NCBI GenBank assembly: GCA_036703985.1
Contig: DATNQN010000057.1
Span: 372,001 to 436,000 of the forward strand
Direction: 5' to 3'
DNA: 64,000 nucleotides
From: Leptolyngbyaceae cyanobacterium
GTDB lineage: Bacteria > Cyanobacteriota > Cyanobacteriia > Cyanobacteriales > Aerosakkonemataceae
The notes under the pieces are model-generated. The model was not told the DNA's origin. It did not search any database and saw only the letters and a program-made list of their open reading frames with translations. The translations under genes and the position numbers were made by a program. This document shows positions 35,755-44,879 of the stretch, one piece after another; position 1 is the stretch's first letter, and every line of letters begins with the position of its first letter.

Positions 35755-36070
35755 GCTGGTTTTAGATTCTCACATCAGCTTGATTGGGTAACAGCCCGAG
35801 CAAGTTGATTAGTTTTGATACAAAGTTAAAAGACGATAACTGCGGGATGACTTAGCTGGCAATCGCTCCTCACTGCCTCTCTGAGGCAATCCCATAGATC
35901 TCGTCTTGGCTTTAGCAGAAGATTTGTGAGATAGTCACCAGTATAAAAGTAAATATTGATACCCGCTGGCTGATGTAGAAAACACGCTAGTAATCTGGTA
36001 ATTGATTATCTAGATTAAAAGTATCCATTAGCCGCAAATTCTCTTTTTACTTTTTTTTAGAGAGCAAAAA
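35755..36070. other. Intergenic region after the small lipoprotein
   Basis: About 315 bases. TGCCTC-TCT-GAGGCA (35874..35888) is a short hairpin. The remainder is AT-rich and should hold the promoter of the gene at 36071. No gene was recognised. Confidence 0.4.
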
Positions 36071-36385
36071 ATGAAATTTTTGCTACTTTCTTTTTTACAT
36101 ATTTCATTTTTGGCGATCGCAGCAGGATTTGCTGTAAGACCAGCCTTTTCTTTACCGCCAGCCGAGGATATACCAGAGGAGGTACTACGAACGGAAATTG
36201 TTATTGAAGCGCGATCGCCGATTGATGGTAAACCTTTAACTCCTGCTGAGTACGCTGAATTAAAAGCAGAGTTAGAAAGAATACCATCCCAACCACCTCA
36301 AGTTAACCCCGAAATACAACATTTAATTTTTCTATTGCGCGTCAGCGAACCTCTCAGGAAGCTATTTCCATTTGTAAGGTTTTAA
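36071..36385 (+). CDS. Secreted protein of unknown function, 104 aa
   Basis: The signal peptide is about the first 27 residues (FLLLSFLHISFLAIAAGFAV up to PAFS). The mature part starts with LPPAEDIPEEVLRTEIVIEARSPIDGKPLTPAEYAELKAELE, given here in pieces, which looks like a conserved cyanobacterial pattern. A hydrophobic C-terminal stretch follows. Probably periplasmic or thylakoid-lumenal. No function is recognised. Confidence 0.7.
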   Translation: MKFLLLSFLHISFLAIAAGFAVRPAFSLPPAEDIPEEVLRTEIVIEARSPIDGKPLTPAEYAELKAELERIPSQPPQVNPEIQHLIFLLRVSEPLRKLFPFVRF

Positions 36386-36651
36386 GCGATCAACCTAAGC
36401 ATTAACACTTAAAGAGAAGAAAAAATTCTCGTATATTATCCTATAAAAAATTAGTTTCTTTTGCCTTATAGCGTGCTGGTTATCTTAATTAATTAGCGAT
36501 ATAACATTTTCATTTGAAATGTAAACACTAGATTTTTTATAAAATACTTATAACCAAGGGCTTCTTGTAGAGTAGATGGCAAGAACCTCAAAATTAAATA
36601 AGAGAAATAAGTAAGAAGTGCGTTTACATCTCATTTGAAAATGCTATATCC

Positions 36652-38682
36652 TTAGTTATGATTAGTAGATTCCCCGTGATTAGCCTTACCCCAATCAATT
36701 GGTAATTCGACAATAAAGCGAGTTTGATTTGATTCGCTTTCTGCCCAAACCGTACCTCCTAAATGTTGAACTAATTTTTTTACTAATGCTAATCCCAATC
36801 CCGTTCCTCCTTGTTTCCATGGATCGGCGCTGGGCAGGCGGTAAAATTTTTCAAAAATCCGAGTTAGTTCATTTTGAGGAATCGAAGAACCAGAATTTGA
36901 TACAATTATTTGTAGTAACTCTACAGCAGGCTGTAAAGATTTTTTTCTCGGCATATCAACGAAATTAATATCTGTTGCAATTGGATTTTTATAATTAGCA
37001 GATATGGCGATCTTACCACCTGGAGGAGTATATTTACACGCATTATTTATCAGTTCAGAAACAATTCGCTCTAAACTAGAGACATGACAAGTAATCAAAG
37101 GTATATCGGGATGAATATAAACATTTAAATTTTGATGACGGTTGTAAACTCGTTCTTCAAAAGAAGCAACGGCTTTTGGCAACCATTCGTGTAAATATAT
37201 TGTTGTAAAATTCAAAAGCTGAGGCTCGGCATCAAGCCGTCTTAATTCTAGGATATCGTTAATTAAATTAATTTCGCGATCGCATTCATAATCTAATATT
37301 TCTAAATAGCGTTCTATTTTGGAAATATTTTCTTTTTCTTGCTCTAAATTATGATTTATACAATTAATATATGTGGCTTTTTTACAACTAATTTTTAACA
37401 TAGTAATCGCCATTTTCATGTTAGACATTGGTGTTCTTAACTCATGAGAAACCGTACTGAGAAAATCATCCTTTAAACTATTAAGTACAGCCAATTCTTG
37501 CATCTGCGCGACTAGTTGAGCGGTACGTTCTTCTACTTGCAACTCTAATTCTAAATTCAGGTTTTGGAGTTGAGTTTCGGCGGTTTTCCTCTGAGTAATA
37601 TCCATCAGAGTACCTGCAATACCAGAAAGTTCACCGTTTGCAGAAAACAAAAGTCGAGCGAACATTTCTAACCAACGTATCGTGCCATCTTGACCTAGAT
37701 AGCGAGCTTCATAACGACAATATTCTATTTTTTTTTGGTAGAGAAGTTCTAAATACTGTTGGCTGTTATGGCGATCTTCTGGATAAACGTAATCTAAAAA
37801 GCTAGTTCCTAAAGTGCTTTCTACAGTGTAACCCATTACTTCTACCCAAGCTGGATTTAAAAAGATCCATCTACCCTGCTGATTTTGTTGAAAAACGATT
37901 TCCTTGAGATTATTTACCAATTCTCTATGTTTTTCTTCCGATTCTCGCAAGGCTTGTTCTGCTTGCTTATACAAAGTAATATCTTTAGCAGCCCCTACCA
38001 TCCCGATTATCGAATTGTTATAATTATCCCATTTTGGTCGAGCATAATCTCGCAACCATAATATTTTGCCCTGTTTATTAATAATGCGGAATTCTGTAAC
38101 TACCGATTCCCCAGCGCGAATTTTTTCTCCTTTTTGATAAATTAAACTTTGGTCTTCTGGAACGACTATTTTCATCCAGTCTTGTCCGTTACTAATGTCT
38201 GTTTGCTGGTAACCAGTTACGCGAAAAAAAGCTTCTGCCATCCATTTAGGATAAAACTCTCCTTCAGGAGTAATGTCGATCGCGTAAGCATAATCAGAAG
38301 TAAGCTCTGCAATTAAGCGGTAGCGTTCTTCACTTAGTTGTAAAGCTTTTTGACTTTCTTCCAATTGAGAGAGTTGTTCTTTGACTGTAGCTGTTGTCTT
38401 GTTGAGTTGATCGTTACTTTCTCGTAAAGCTATTTCCGTACTTTTAAGTATTTTCATGTGGCGGTAAATCAGCCAGTAAAACAGCCATGCAGTGAAAAAA
38501 ACATAGAACCAACCTTTAAATGACTGTAAGTAAGTCAGCTTTTCTGGATCTTTAATTATCGTCAACAAAATCCGATCGGAAAACGATATCCATGCAATTC
38601 CGAATGCTAGATAAATAGCACTAATTTTTAAAGAAGTTAATCTTAAATTGAGAGATTTTCTCCAGTTAAAATATATTTTCAT
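36652..38682 (-). CDS. Membrane histidine kinase with two PAS domains
   Basis: This 676-aa protein has two membrane helices at about 20-42 and 57-76 with a short extracytoplasmic loop, a coiled coil (about 80-118), PAS/PAC domains at about 120-240 and 250-370, and a coiled linker. The HisKA domain has the phospho-acceptor His413 in VSHELRTPMS, and the HATPase has the N-box ELINNACKYTPPGG (N546/N547) and GGTGLGLALVKKL (625-637). About 20 extra residues sit between the two HisKA helices. No response regulator gene is adjacent, so it is an orphan kinase with unknown partner and signal. Confidence 0.9.
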   Translation of the reverse strand: MKIYFNWRKSLNLRLTSLKISAIYLAFGIAWISFSDRILLTIIKDPEKLTYLQSFKGWFYVFFTAWLFYWLIYRHMKILKSTEIALRESNDQLNKTTATVKEQLSQLEESQKALQLSEERYRLIAELTSDYAYAIDITPEGEFYPKWMAEAFFRVTGYQQTDISNGQDWMKIVVPEDQSLIYQKGEKIRAGESVVTEFRIINKQGKILWLRDYARPKWDNYNNSIIGMVGAAKDITLYKQAEQALRESEEKHRELVNNLKEIVFQQNQQGRWIFLNPAWVEVMGYTVESTLGTSFLDYVYPEDRHNSQQYLELLYQKKIEYCRYEARYLGQDGTIRWLEMFARLLFSANGELSGIAGTLMDITQRKTAETQLQNLNLELELQVEERTAQLVAQMQELAVLNSLKDDFLSTVSHELRTPMSNMKMAITMLKISCKKATYINCINHNLEQEKENISKIERYLEILDYECDREINLINDILELRRLDAEPQLLNFTTIYLHEWLPKAVASFEERVYNRHQNLNVYIHPDIPLITCHVSSLERIVSELINNACKYTPPGGKIAISANYKNPIATDINFVDMPRKKSLQPAVELLQIIVSNSGSSIPQNELTRIFEKFYRLPSADPWKQGGTGLGLALVKKLVQHLGGTVWAESESNQTRFIVELPIDWGKANHGESTNHN

Positions 38683-39186
38683 AAGAAACTGGCATATATT
38701 AGCAACAGGCAGAGGGGTTTATTTTACGTAGTGATTAATTGATGCTCCTCAACTAAACCGACGGTTTGGTTGCAACCTCATTTTTTAATTAGCTTAACCT
38801 GCCATTGGGATATCTGTCTGTTGGCAAAACGCGGGGTAAAAAACTAGAAATAATAAATTTGAGCCGGAAATAGAGGACAATAAGGCAACACGAGCAAGAA
38901 TTCTGGCTATAGCTGAAAAAAACTTTGTAGTGGTGTAGCCAATATTTCAGCGATCGACTATAGCCGGGGCAATCTTGCTTTTCGCATCGATCCTTATACC
39001 TCGTGGAGCAATGAGAAGCAAAGCAAACGGGTTAAGTCTGTCCCAAAGCAGATTGATAGCTAGTATTTTAGCCGTAAAGCATACCATATGATGTCATTAC
39101 ATGAAAAAATGTATAAAAATATAAAGTGCTTTTGCTACTCTCTCCTTTAAGCCAACTCAGTAAGTTCCGATTAGGAAGGTACCCCC
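38683..39186. other. Intergenic region upstream of glgB
   Basis: About 500 bases between divergent genes, holding both promoters. A ribosome site (AGGAAGG) lies just before glgB. No small gene or clear RNA structure was recognised. Confidence 0.4.
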
Positions 39187-41514
39187 ATGTCCATAACTAT
39201 TGCACCCGAGCAGATTGACCGGATTGTTTGGAATCAGCATCAAGACCCATTTGAAGTGCTGGGGCCTCATCCCATAGAAGAAAATGGCAAAACAACTGCT
39301 TGGGTAGTGCGAACTTACCTTCCGAATGCCGATGCAGTGTGGGTGGTGCTGCCAGAGGAGCGCAAAGAATACCCGATGCAATCGGTGCATAATCCTCATT
39401 TTTTTGAATGCACTATTACGATCGAAGAATTAGCGAATTATCAGTTACGGATTAAGGAAGGGGAACACGAGCGAGTAACTTACGACCCTTACGCTTTCCG
39501 GTCCCCTTTGCTGACAGATTTTGACATTCACTTATATGCAGAAGGAAATCATCACCGAATTTACGAGAAGCTAGGGTCACACATCACGGAAGTTAACGGT
39601 GTCAAAGGAGTATATTTTGCTGTCTGGGCCCCCAATGCGCGAAATGTTTCGTTAATTGGCGATTTCAATTTGTGGGATGGACGCAAGCACCAGATGCGAA
39701 GACGAGGAAATGGTGTTTGGGAGTTGTTCGTTCCCGAACTGGGAGCGGGTGACCACTATAAGTATGAAATCAAAAATCAAGCGGGTCACATTTACGAGAA
39801 ATTTGACCCCTTCGGTTTCCAACAGGAAGTAAGACCGAAAACGGCATCGATCGTCACTGACTTAGATACTTATACTTGGCACGATGATGATTGGATGGAG
39901 AAGCGCCGTCATACGGAACCTTTAACTAAGCCAATAGCAGTGTATGAGTGCCATTTGGGTTCTTGGCTGCACGCTTCCTCAGCCGAACCTGCGAAACTGC
40001 CGAATGGGGAAGAAGAGCCGGTTGTAATTACTTCCGAACTCAGACCTGGGTCGCGTTTCCTGACTTATCGGGAGTTAGCAGACAAACTGATTCCTTACGT
40101 AAAGGATTTGGGATTCACTCATATTGAATTGTTACCTGTAGCGGAACATCCCTTTGATGGTTCTTGGGGATATCAGGTAACTGGTTTCTACGCGCCAACT
40201 TCTCGTTTTGGCAAGCCAGATGATTTTATGTATTTCGTGGATAAGTGCCACGAGAACGGAATTGGAGTGATTGTGGATTGGGTGCCGGGTCACTTCCCGA
40301 AAGACGGTCATGGTTTGGCTTTCTTTGACGGTACTCATTTATACGAACACGCCGACCCCCGCAAAGGCGAACACAAAGGCTGGGGTACTTTGGTGTTCAA
40401 CTACGGACGTAATGAGGTAAGGAATTTTTTAGTTGCCAACGCTCTTTTTTGGTTTGATAAGTACCACATTGATGGTATCCGAGTGGATGCGGTGGCTTCG
40501 GTGATTTACCTAAACTATTGTCGTCCGGATGGGGAATGGGTTGCTAACCAGTATGGCGGTTGCGAAAATATCGAAGGGGCGGATTTCCTGCGGCAGGTAA
40601 ATCACGTTATTTTCAGTTATTTCCCCGGTATTTTGTCTATTGCAGAAGAGTCCACTTCTTGGCCGATGGTGTCTTGGCCTACTTATGTGGGAGGTTTGGG
40701 CTTTAATTTGAAGTGGAATATGGGCTGGATGCACGATATGTTGGATTATTTCCACATGGACCCGTGGTTCCGCCAGTTCCACCAAAACAATATTACTTTC
40801 AGTATTTGGTATCATCACAGCGAGAACTTCATGTTAGCGCTGTCTCACGATGAAGTGGTACATGGTAAGAGTCCGCTGATTGGTAAGATGCCGGGGGACA
40901 AGTGGCAGAAGTTTGCGAACGTGCGGGCTTTGTTGACCTATATGTACGGTCACCCTGGTAAGAAGACTCTGTTTATGAGTATGGAGTTCGGTCAGTGGAG
41001 TGAGTGGAATGTGTGGTCGGATTTGGAATGGCATTTATTGCAGTACGAACCCCACCAACAAACGCTCAAGTTCATGACTGACTTGAACCATTTGTATCAA
41101 ACCGAACCTGCTTTGTATACTTGGGATTTCGGTGAAGGTGGTTTTGAGTGGATTGATTGCAATGATAACCGCCATAGCGTAGTATCTTTCTTACGTCGCG
41201 ATAAGGAAAACCCAGAGAATTACATAGTGATAGTGTGTAATTTTACGCCTCAACCTCACAGCCATTACCGGGTAGGCGTACCGGATCACGGTTTCTATCA
41301 CGAGTTGTTCAATAGCGATGCTGCTCAGTATGGTGGCAGTAATATGGGCAATTTAGGTGGCAAATGGTCGGATGAATGGAGTTGTCAAAATCGTCCTTAT
41401 TCGATCGATCTTTGTTTACCTCCTTTAGCCGTTTTGATGCTGAAGTTGGATCGGGAGAAAACACAGGCGATGTTAAAGGGCACACAAGTAGAAGAATCTG
41501 TTTCTGAGGAATAA
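39187..41514 (+). CDS. glgB: 1,4-alpha-glucan branching enzyme
   Basis: GH13 enzyme creating alpha-1,6 branches in glycogen. At 775 aa it has the long cyanobacterial form with two N-terminal beta-sandwich modules (about 15-110 and 130-240; the second contains FAVWAPNARNVSLIGDFNLWD). The catalytic barrel has the nucleophile Asp434 in DGIRVDAV, the acid in IAEEST (about 487) and Asp555 in LSHDEV. The C-terminal beta domain ends in LPPLAVLMLKL. It converges with the pseudopilin genes, two bases apart, with no separate terminator visible. Confidence 0.97.
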   Translation: MSITIAPEQIDRIVWNQHQDPFEVLGPHPIEENGKTTAWVVRTYLPNADAVWVVLPEERKEYPMQSVHNPHFFECTITIEELANYQLRIKEGEHERVTYDPYAFRSPLLTDFDIHLYAEGNHHRIYEKLGSHITEVNGVKGVYFAVWAPNARNVSLIGDFNLWDGRKHQMRRRGNGVWELFVPELGAGDHYKYEIKNQAGHIYEKFDPFGFQQEVRPKTASIVTDLDTYTWHDDDWMEKRRHTEPLTKPIAVYECHLGSWLHASSAEPAKLPNGEEEPVVITSELRPGSRFLTYRELADKLIPYVKDLGFTHIELLPVAEHPFDGSWGYQVTGFYAPTSRFGKPDDFMYFVDKCHENGIGVIVDWVPGHFPKDGHGLAFFDGTHLYEHADPRKGEHKGWGTLVFNYGRNEVRNFLVANALFWFDKYHIDGIRVDAVASVIYLNYCRPDGEWVANQYGGCENIEGADFLRQVNHVIFSYFPGILSIAEESTSWPMVSWPTYVGGLGFNLKWNMGWMHDMLDYFHMDPWFRQFHQNNITFSIWYHHSENFMLALSHDEVVHGKSPLIGKMPGDKWQKFANVRALLTYMYGHPGKKTLFMSMEFGQWSEWNVWSDLEWHLLQYEPHQQTLKFMTDLNHLYQTEPALYTWDFGEGGFEWIDCNDNRHSVVSFLRRDKENPENYIVIVCNFTPQPHSHYRVGVPDHGFYHELFNSDAAQYGGSNMGNLGGKWSDEWSCQNRPYSIDLCLPPLAVLMLKLDREKTQAMLKGTQVEESVSEE

Positions 41515-41516
41515 CA

Positions 41517-42053
41517 TTAATTTCCCAGACAACCGCTATTTCTATCTGTACGTAATGCTCCCAGTAAAGTTGATACCCAAACACAACTTCTGGGAGCATT
41601 TTCTCTATTTCTTAGGGAGGGAAGAATGAAAGTTACTTTGCCTAATTGTCCGTTAACGCGACCTTTATACTGAAACTGTACGTGGTAAATATCGTTTTCT
41701 TTTCTTAATGTGGTGTTGGTATCTTCAATATCAATTTTGTCTGCGTCTTCTCCAAGTAAGTTATTCCAATTCACATTATCAACAGATACGTTTTCTGGAT
41801 GAACAGCCCATTGAATTTTACCGTTGCTGTTACGGAAACTAGCTTGCCAAATGCGTTTCTCAGCTTTCGCATTTACTTGGGCTTGTCGTATTACACTTAG
41901 AGCTTCAGCTTGTGCAGAGTTGAGCCGTTGGCGATTGAGGAACGAGATCCAGCTTGGGGCTGCGATCGCACCTAAGATGCCAATTAACGCAATAACTACC
42001 AGCATTTCAACCAGCGAGAATCCGGCATTGAGCTTAGGAGAAGAATATTTCAT
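41517..42053 (-). CDS. Pseudopilin, GspH/HpsD-like (second copy)
   Basis: This 178-aa protein has a prepilin peptidase site NAGFSLVEMLVV: cleavage after Gly11, Phe at +1 and Glu at +5, followed by the hydrophobic helix. The body resembles the neighbour at 42292 (shared RQRLNSAQAEALSVIRQAQVNAKAEKRIW-type segment, in pieces, and the C-terminal CVWVSTLLGALR). Two C-terminal cysteines could form a disulfide. It is the last gene of the hps-like run, after a 238-base gap, and ends two bases from the glgB stop. Confidence 0.8.
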   Translation of the reverse strand: MKYSSPKLNAGFSLVEMLVVIALIGILGAIAAPSWISFLNRQRLNSAQAEALSVIRQAQVNAKAEKRIWQASFRNSNGKIQWAVHPENVSVDNVNWNNLLGEDADKIDIEDTNTTLRKENDIYHVQFQYKGRVNGQLGKVTFILPSLRNRENAPRSCVWVSTLLGALRTDRNSGCLGN

Positions 42054-42291
42054 TGGCTAAATACTACTGTAAATGCACGTTATCGAATTTTCTCATTTCG
42101 ATAAGCGATCGCAACAGGTAATATTTGCCTAAAGCAATGGTAATTTTTAGATATAGTAACAATTCGGAGCAAAAAAAGTACAAAATAAGTACTTTTTAAC
42201 TCCCATAAAATTATTATACGGTTAGAGTTTATATATCAAACAGGGTATCCAGCCTTTTGTTTGTTAAAAATGAATGTATTAAAAGTTACTA

Positions 42292-42897
42292 TTACTGCGT
42301 GCATTCAGTGTCGTTACCTGCCCGCATAGCTCCCAGCAAAGTTTCTACAAATACGCAACGTTTAGTACCTTGTCTCACACCTTGCTGTCCTTGATTATTG
42401 CGAACGCCAAAGGTTAGTTTAACGGGGTTTCCATCGGGTTGTAGTTGAGGAGGATTTTCTACTAATAAACCTTTGTACTGAAACTTGACGCTATAGGTAT
42501 TGGCGCCAGAAGCTACCATATTTGTATTAGGAAGGTCGATCGCTATTATATTGGCATCTTCTCCTGCCATACTGTTCCAAACAATGCCTGCGCTAGGGCT
42601 TTGACCGACGTCAAGGCAATTGTCTCTTTCCTGTACGGCGGGCTGTACAGACCAGCTAACTTTATTTCCATCATCTCGAAAGCAAGCTTGCCAAATTCGT
42701 TTTTCTCTTTTAGCGTTAGCTTGAGCTTCCCGTAGCACAGTCATAGCTTCTGCTTGGGCAGAGTTGATTCGTTGCCTAGTTAACCAGGTTAGCCAACTAG
42801 GGGTGGCGATCGCGGCTAAGATACCGATGATGGCAATCACAACTAACATTTCGATCAAGCTAAAACCTGCGCTCGCTCGCTTAATTTTCGGTTTCAT
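42292..42897 (-). CDS. hpsD: Pseudopilin, GspH/HpsD-like (first copy)
   Basis: This 201-aa protein has the class III/type IV prepilin leader SAGFSLIEMLVVIAIIGILAAI (Gly11 cleavage, Glu +5). The globular part includes QRINSAQAEAMTVLREAQANA and ends with CVFVETLLGAMRAGNDTECTQ, in pieces. It lies 48 bases downstream of the HpsC-like gene. In Nostoc punctiforme, pseudopilins HpsB-D act in secretion of hormogonium polysaccharide during gliding; the symbol here rests on gene order and domain type. Confidence 0.72.
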   Translation of the reverse strand: MKPKIKRASAGFSLIEMLVVIAIIGILAAIATPSWLTWLTRQRINSAQAEAMTVLREAQANAKREKRIWQACFRDDGNKVSWSVQPAVQERDNCLDVGQSPSAGIVWNSMAGEDANIIAIDLPNTNMVASGANTYSVKFQYKGLLVENPPQLQPDGNPVKLTFGVRNNQGQQGVRQGTKRCVFVETLLGAMRAGNDTECTQ

Positions 42898-42945
42898 ATT
42901 TTTCTCCTATTTTCAGCCGGATGCTGCAAGTAGTTATATTTAGAA

Positions 42946-44040
42946 CTATTGAGGTTGTTTGTTAACTACACCACGAGCTACTGCTTGGGTTTTCACAGCA
43001 ATTAGTGGTGCAATTTTAACCCCTGCTTTTCCTGTCGGGTTACCTCTCAAGAAAATAAGCACGTCTTGGTTAGTATTGCTTAAGTCTGCACCATTATTAA
43101 AGGTATTATTAGTACTGACGCAAACCATAAAGCTAGGATTATTGAAGCCGCTGCTAAAACTACTGGTTGGGTTAGGAATGGGGCTGTAAAACCGTTGAGC
43201 TTGCGGTAAATTTTCATCCGGACACCGAGAATTAGCTGGTGGTGCTAAGTTATCCGTGCGATTGGTAGTAGGAAAATCTACGAAATCAACTAGCACTGCT
43301 CTGCTACCTTGAGCTCTTCCTGCACCTGGTGCTGGCGCACCGCCACGCGGATTGTTAGGATCGCTGCTAGCTATGCGAGGCCAAGAAGCAAAGGTAACTG
43401 TATTTTCTTGCGGATCTACATATCTTTCTGTTTTTCGGAGATTGGTTACTCCGTTTTGTGCGTATTTATTTAGTTGAAAACGCTCAATGCGAGATATTCC
43501 CTTCCATCTCCTTTCTCTTTCCTGAGGTGTGTTTACTTTTTGTAGGTAAACCACCAAGCTAAAAGCGCGGCGTCTGATTATGAGTTGATCGCACTCTGTT
43601 CTGTCAGGATTGTTATTACCAAACCGACTGCAATTACCTAAATCATCTAAATCCGTATCTGCAATAGTTTCTGGCTTCCAGAAAGCCAAAATTGGTGTAT
43701 ATTCCTGGGGTATATCTAGAAAATTTCTAACATCACTGAGTTCAGTTTCGTTGTAAACATAAGCCGCTTCTCTAATATCGTTAACCATATAGTCGAGAGC
43801 CATCTGCATTTCCCGTTGGGTTTCATTGCGAGCATATTCTCGACGGTCTGTTTGCAACAGATCCACTACCATGTCTAGCAGGGCAAGGATGATCATCGTA
43901 GCGATCAGAGTAGCGACCAACAGTTCCAACAGAGTAAAACCTGCGTTTTTTTTGCGCTTTTTTGACTTAGATTTTCGCAGATTGAGTAGAGCTTTTAAAA
44001 GTTGTGCAGCCATTGTTTTTACCAGAAGTTGGGTAGACAA
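42946..44040 (-). CDS. hpsC: Pseudopilin, HpsC-like (PilW/GspJ type)
   Basis: This 364-aa protein has a basic N-terminus and leader KNAGFTLLELLVATLIATMI (cleavage after Gly34, Glu39 at +5). The region RREYARNETQREMQMALDYMVNDIREAAYVYN, in pieces, matches the PilW/HpsC type. A Pro/Gly-rich low-complexity stretch (about 230-290) follows. It is 11 bases after the HpsB-like gene, so co-transcribed. It likely forms part of a pseudopilus complex at the inner membrane. Confidence 0.8.
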   Translation of the reverse strand: MSTQLLVKTMAAQLLKALLNLRKSKSKKRKKNAGFTLLELLVATLIATMIILALLDMVVDLLQTDRREYARNETQREMQMALDYMVNDIREAAYVYNETELSDVRNFLDIPQEYTPILAFWKPETIADTDLDDLGNCSRFGNNNPDRTECDQLIIRRRAFSLVVYLQKVNTPQERERRWKGISRIERFQLNKYAQNGVTNLRKTERYVDPQENTVTFASWPRIASSDPNNPRGGAPAPGAGRAQGSRAVLVDFVDFPTTNRTDNLAPPANSRCPDENLPQAQRFYSPIPNPTSSFSSGFNNPSFMVCVSTNNTFNNGADLSNTNQDVLIFLRGNPTGKAGVKIAPLIAVKTQAVARGVVNKQPQ

Positions 44041-44051
44041 CTAAAAAATGG

Positions 44052-44852
44052 TTAATTATTACACCGATCGTTACCAGAAATTGGCCGACCTAAAAATTCG
44101 TGATAGCACTGAAGTGAAGTGCGAGCATCACTACGGACAACGCTGGTATACATAAGCGCTAAAGGACGACGTTGCTGTTGCCCCAGAGCAGTACTGAATT
44201 TCAAAGAAGCAGATCTTTGAGGAGGGTTTTCTACCAAGCCCCAGTTATCACGTATAGAAACCGTATAAACTCTTACACCTATGTTAAAACCAACTAGTCT
44301 TCCAGTATTATTTCTAACTCCTGGAGTACGGTAAGTTTGTACGATAAAATCATCAGAACCATCGCCATTAACATCAACCAATAAACCTTGGGTCGCTGAT
44401 GATGGAAAACTTTGAGTATTAGGAATGTCTTCTGGTCTTACCGTTGAACTAGGCGCTGCCTGTTGCTTAACATTATTGTCACTTACACCACCTTGAGGAG
44501 GTAAATCTCGGTCTTCATAAGATCCTCGCTCTACAGTTCTTCTTACCCGGTCAACTTCTCCTTGTGCTAGTTGTATTGCTTGTTCTGCTCGTCGGTTTTG
44601 AATGCGAGTAGCCACAGCGATAAAAATTGGTGGTGTCAAAAAAGTGATTACCATCGTCACAACTACAATGGCGATCAAACATTCTAATAAGCTCATTCCT
44701 TGCTCTGAGCTATTACCCTTTGAGACCTTGGCTAATATTCCTTTGGGAGTTAATGTAGTTTGCTTAGTTTGGCAATGTTGAGTTGGAATGGGGGTAGATG
44801 GTGGAGATTTCTCCAAAACTGGAGATGCAAATCGAACGTTTCTTAGTAGCAT
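44052..44852 (-). CDS. hpsB: Pseudopilin, HpsB-like
   Basis: This 266-aa protein has an unusually long leader (about 52 residues) before the cleavage site QGMSLLECLIAIVVV (Gly52, Glu57 at +5). The helix is followed by NRRAEQAIQLAQGEVDRVRR, a Pro/Gly-rich loop and a small globular domain with two C-terminal cysteines. It lies 27 bases downstream of the HpsA-like gene with a purine-rich ribosome site. Assignment is by order and prepilin type. Confidence 0.8.
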   Translation of the reverse strand: MLLRNVRFASPVLEKSPPSTPIPTQHCQTKQTTLTPKGILAKVSKGNSSEQGMSLLECLIAIVVVTMVITFLTPPIFIAVATRIQNRRAEQAIQLAQGEVDRVRRTVERGSYEDRDLPPQGGVSDNNVKQQAAPSSTVRPEDIPNTQSFPSSATQGLLVDVNGDGSDDFIVQTYRTPGVRNNTGRLVGFNIGVRVYTVSIRDNWGLVENPPQRSASLKFSTALGQQQRRPLALMYTSVVRSDARTSLQCYHEFLGRPISGNDRCNN

Positions 44853-44879
44853 GGTTACCTCCTTAAGTAATTATTGGTG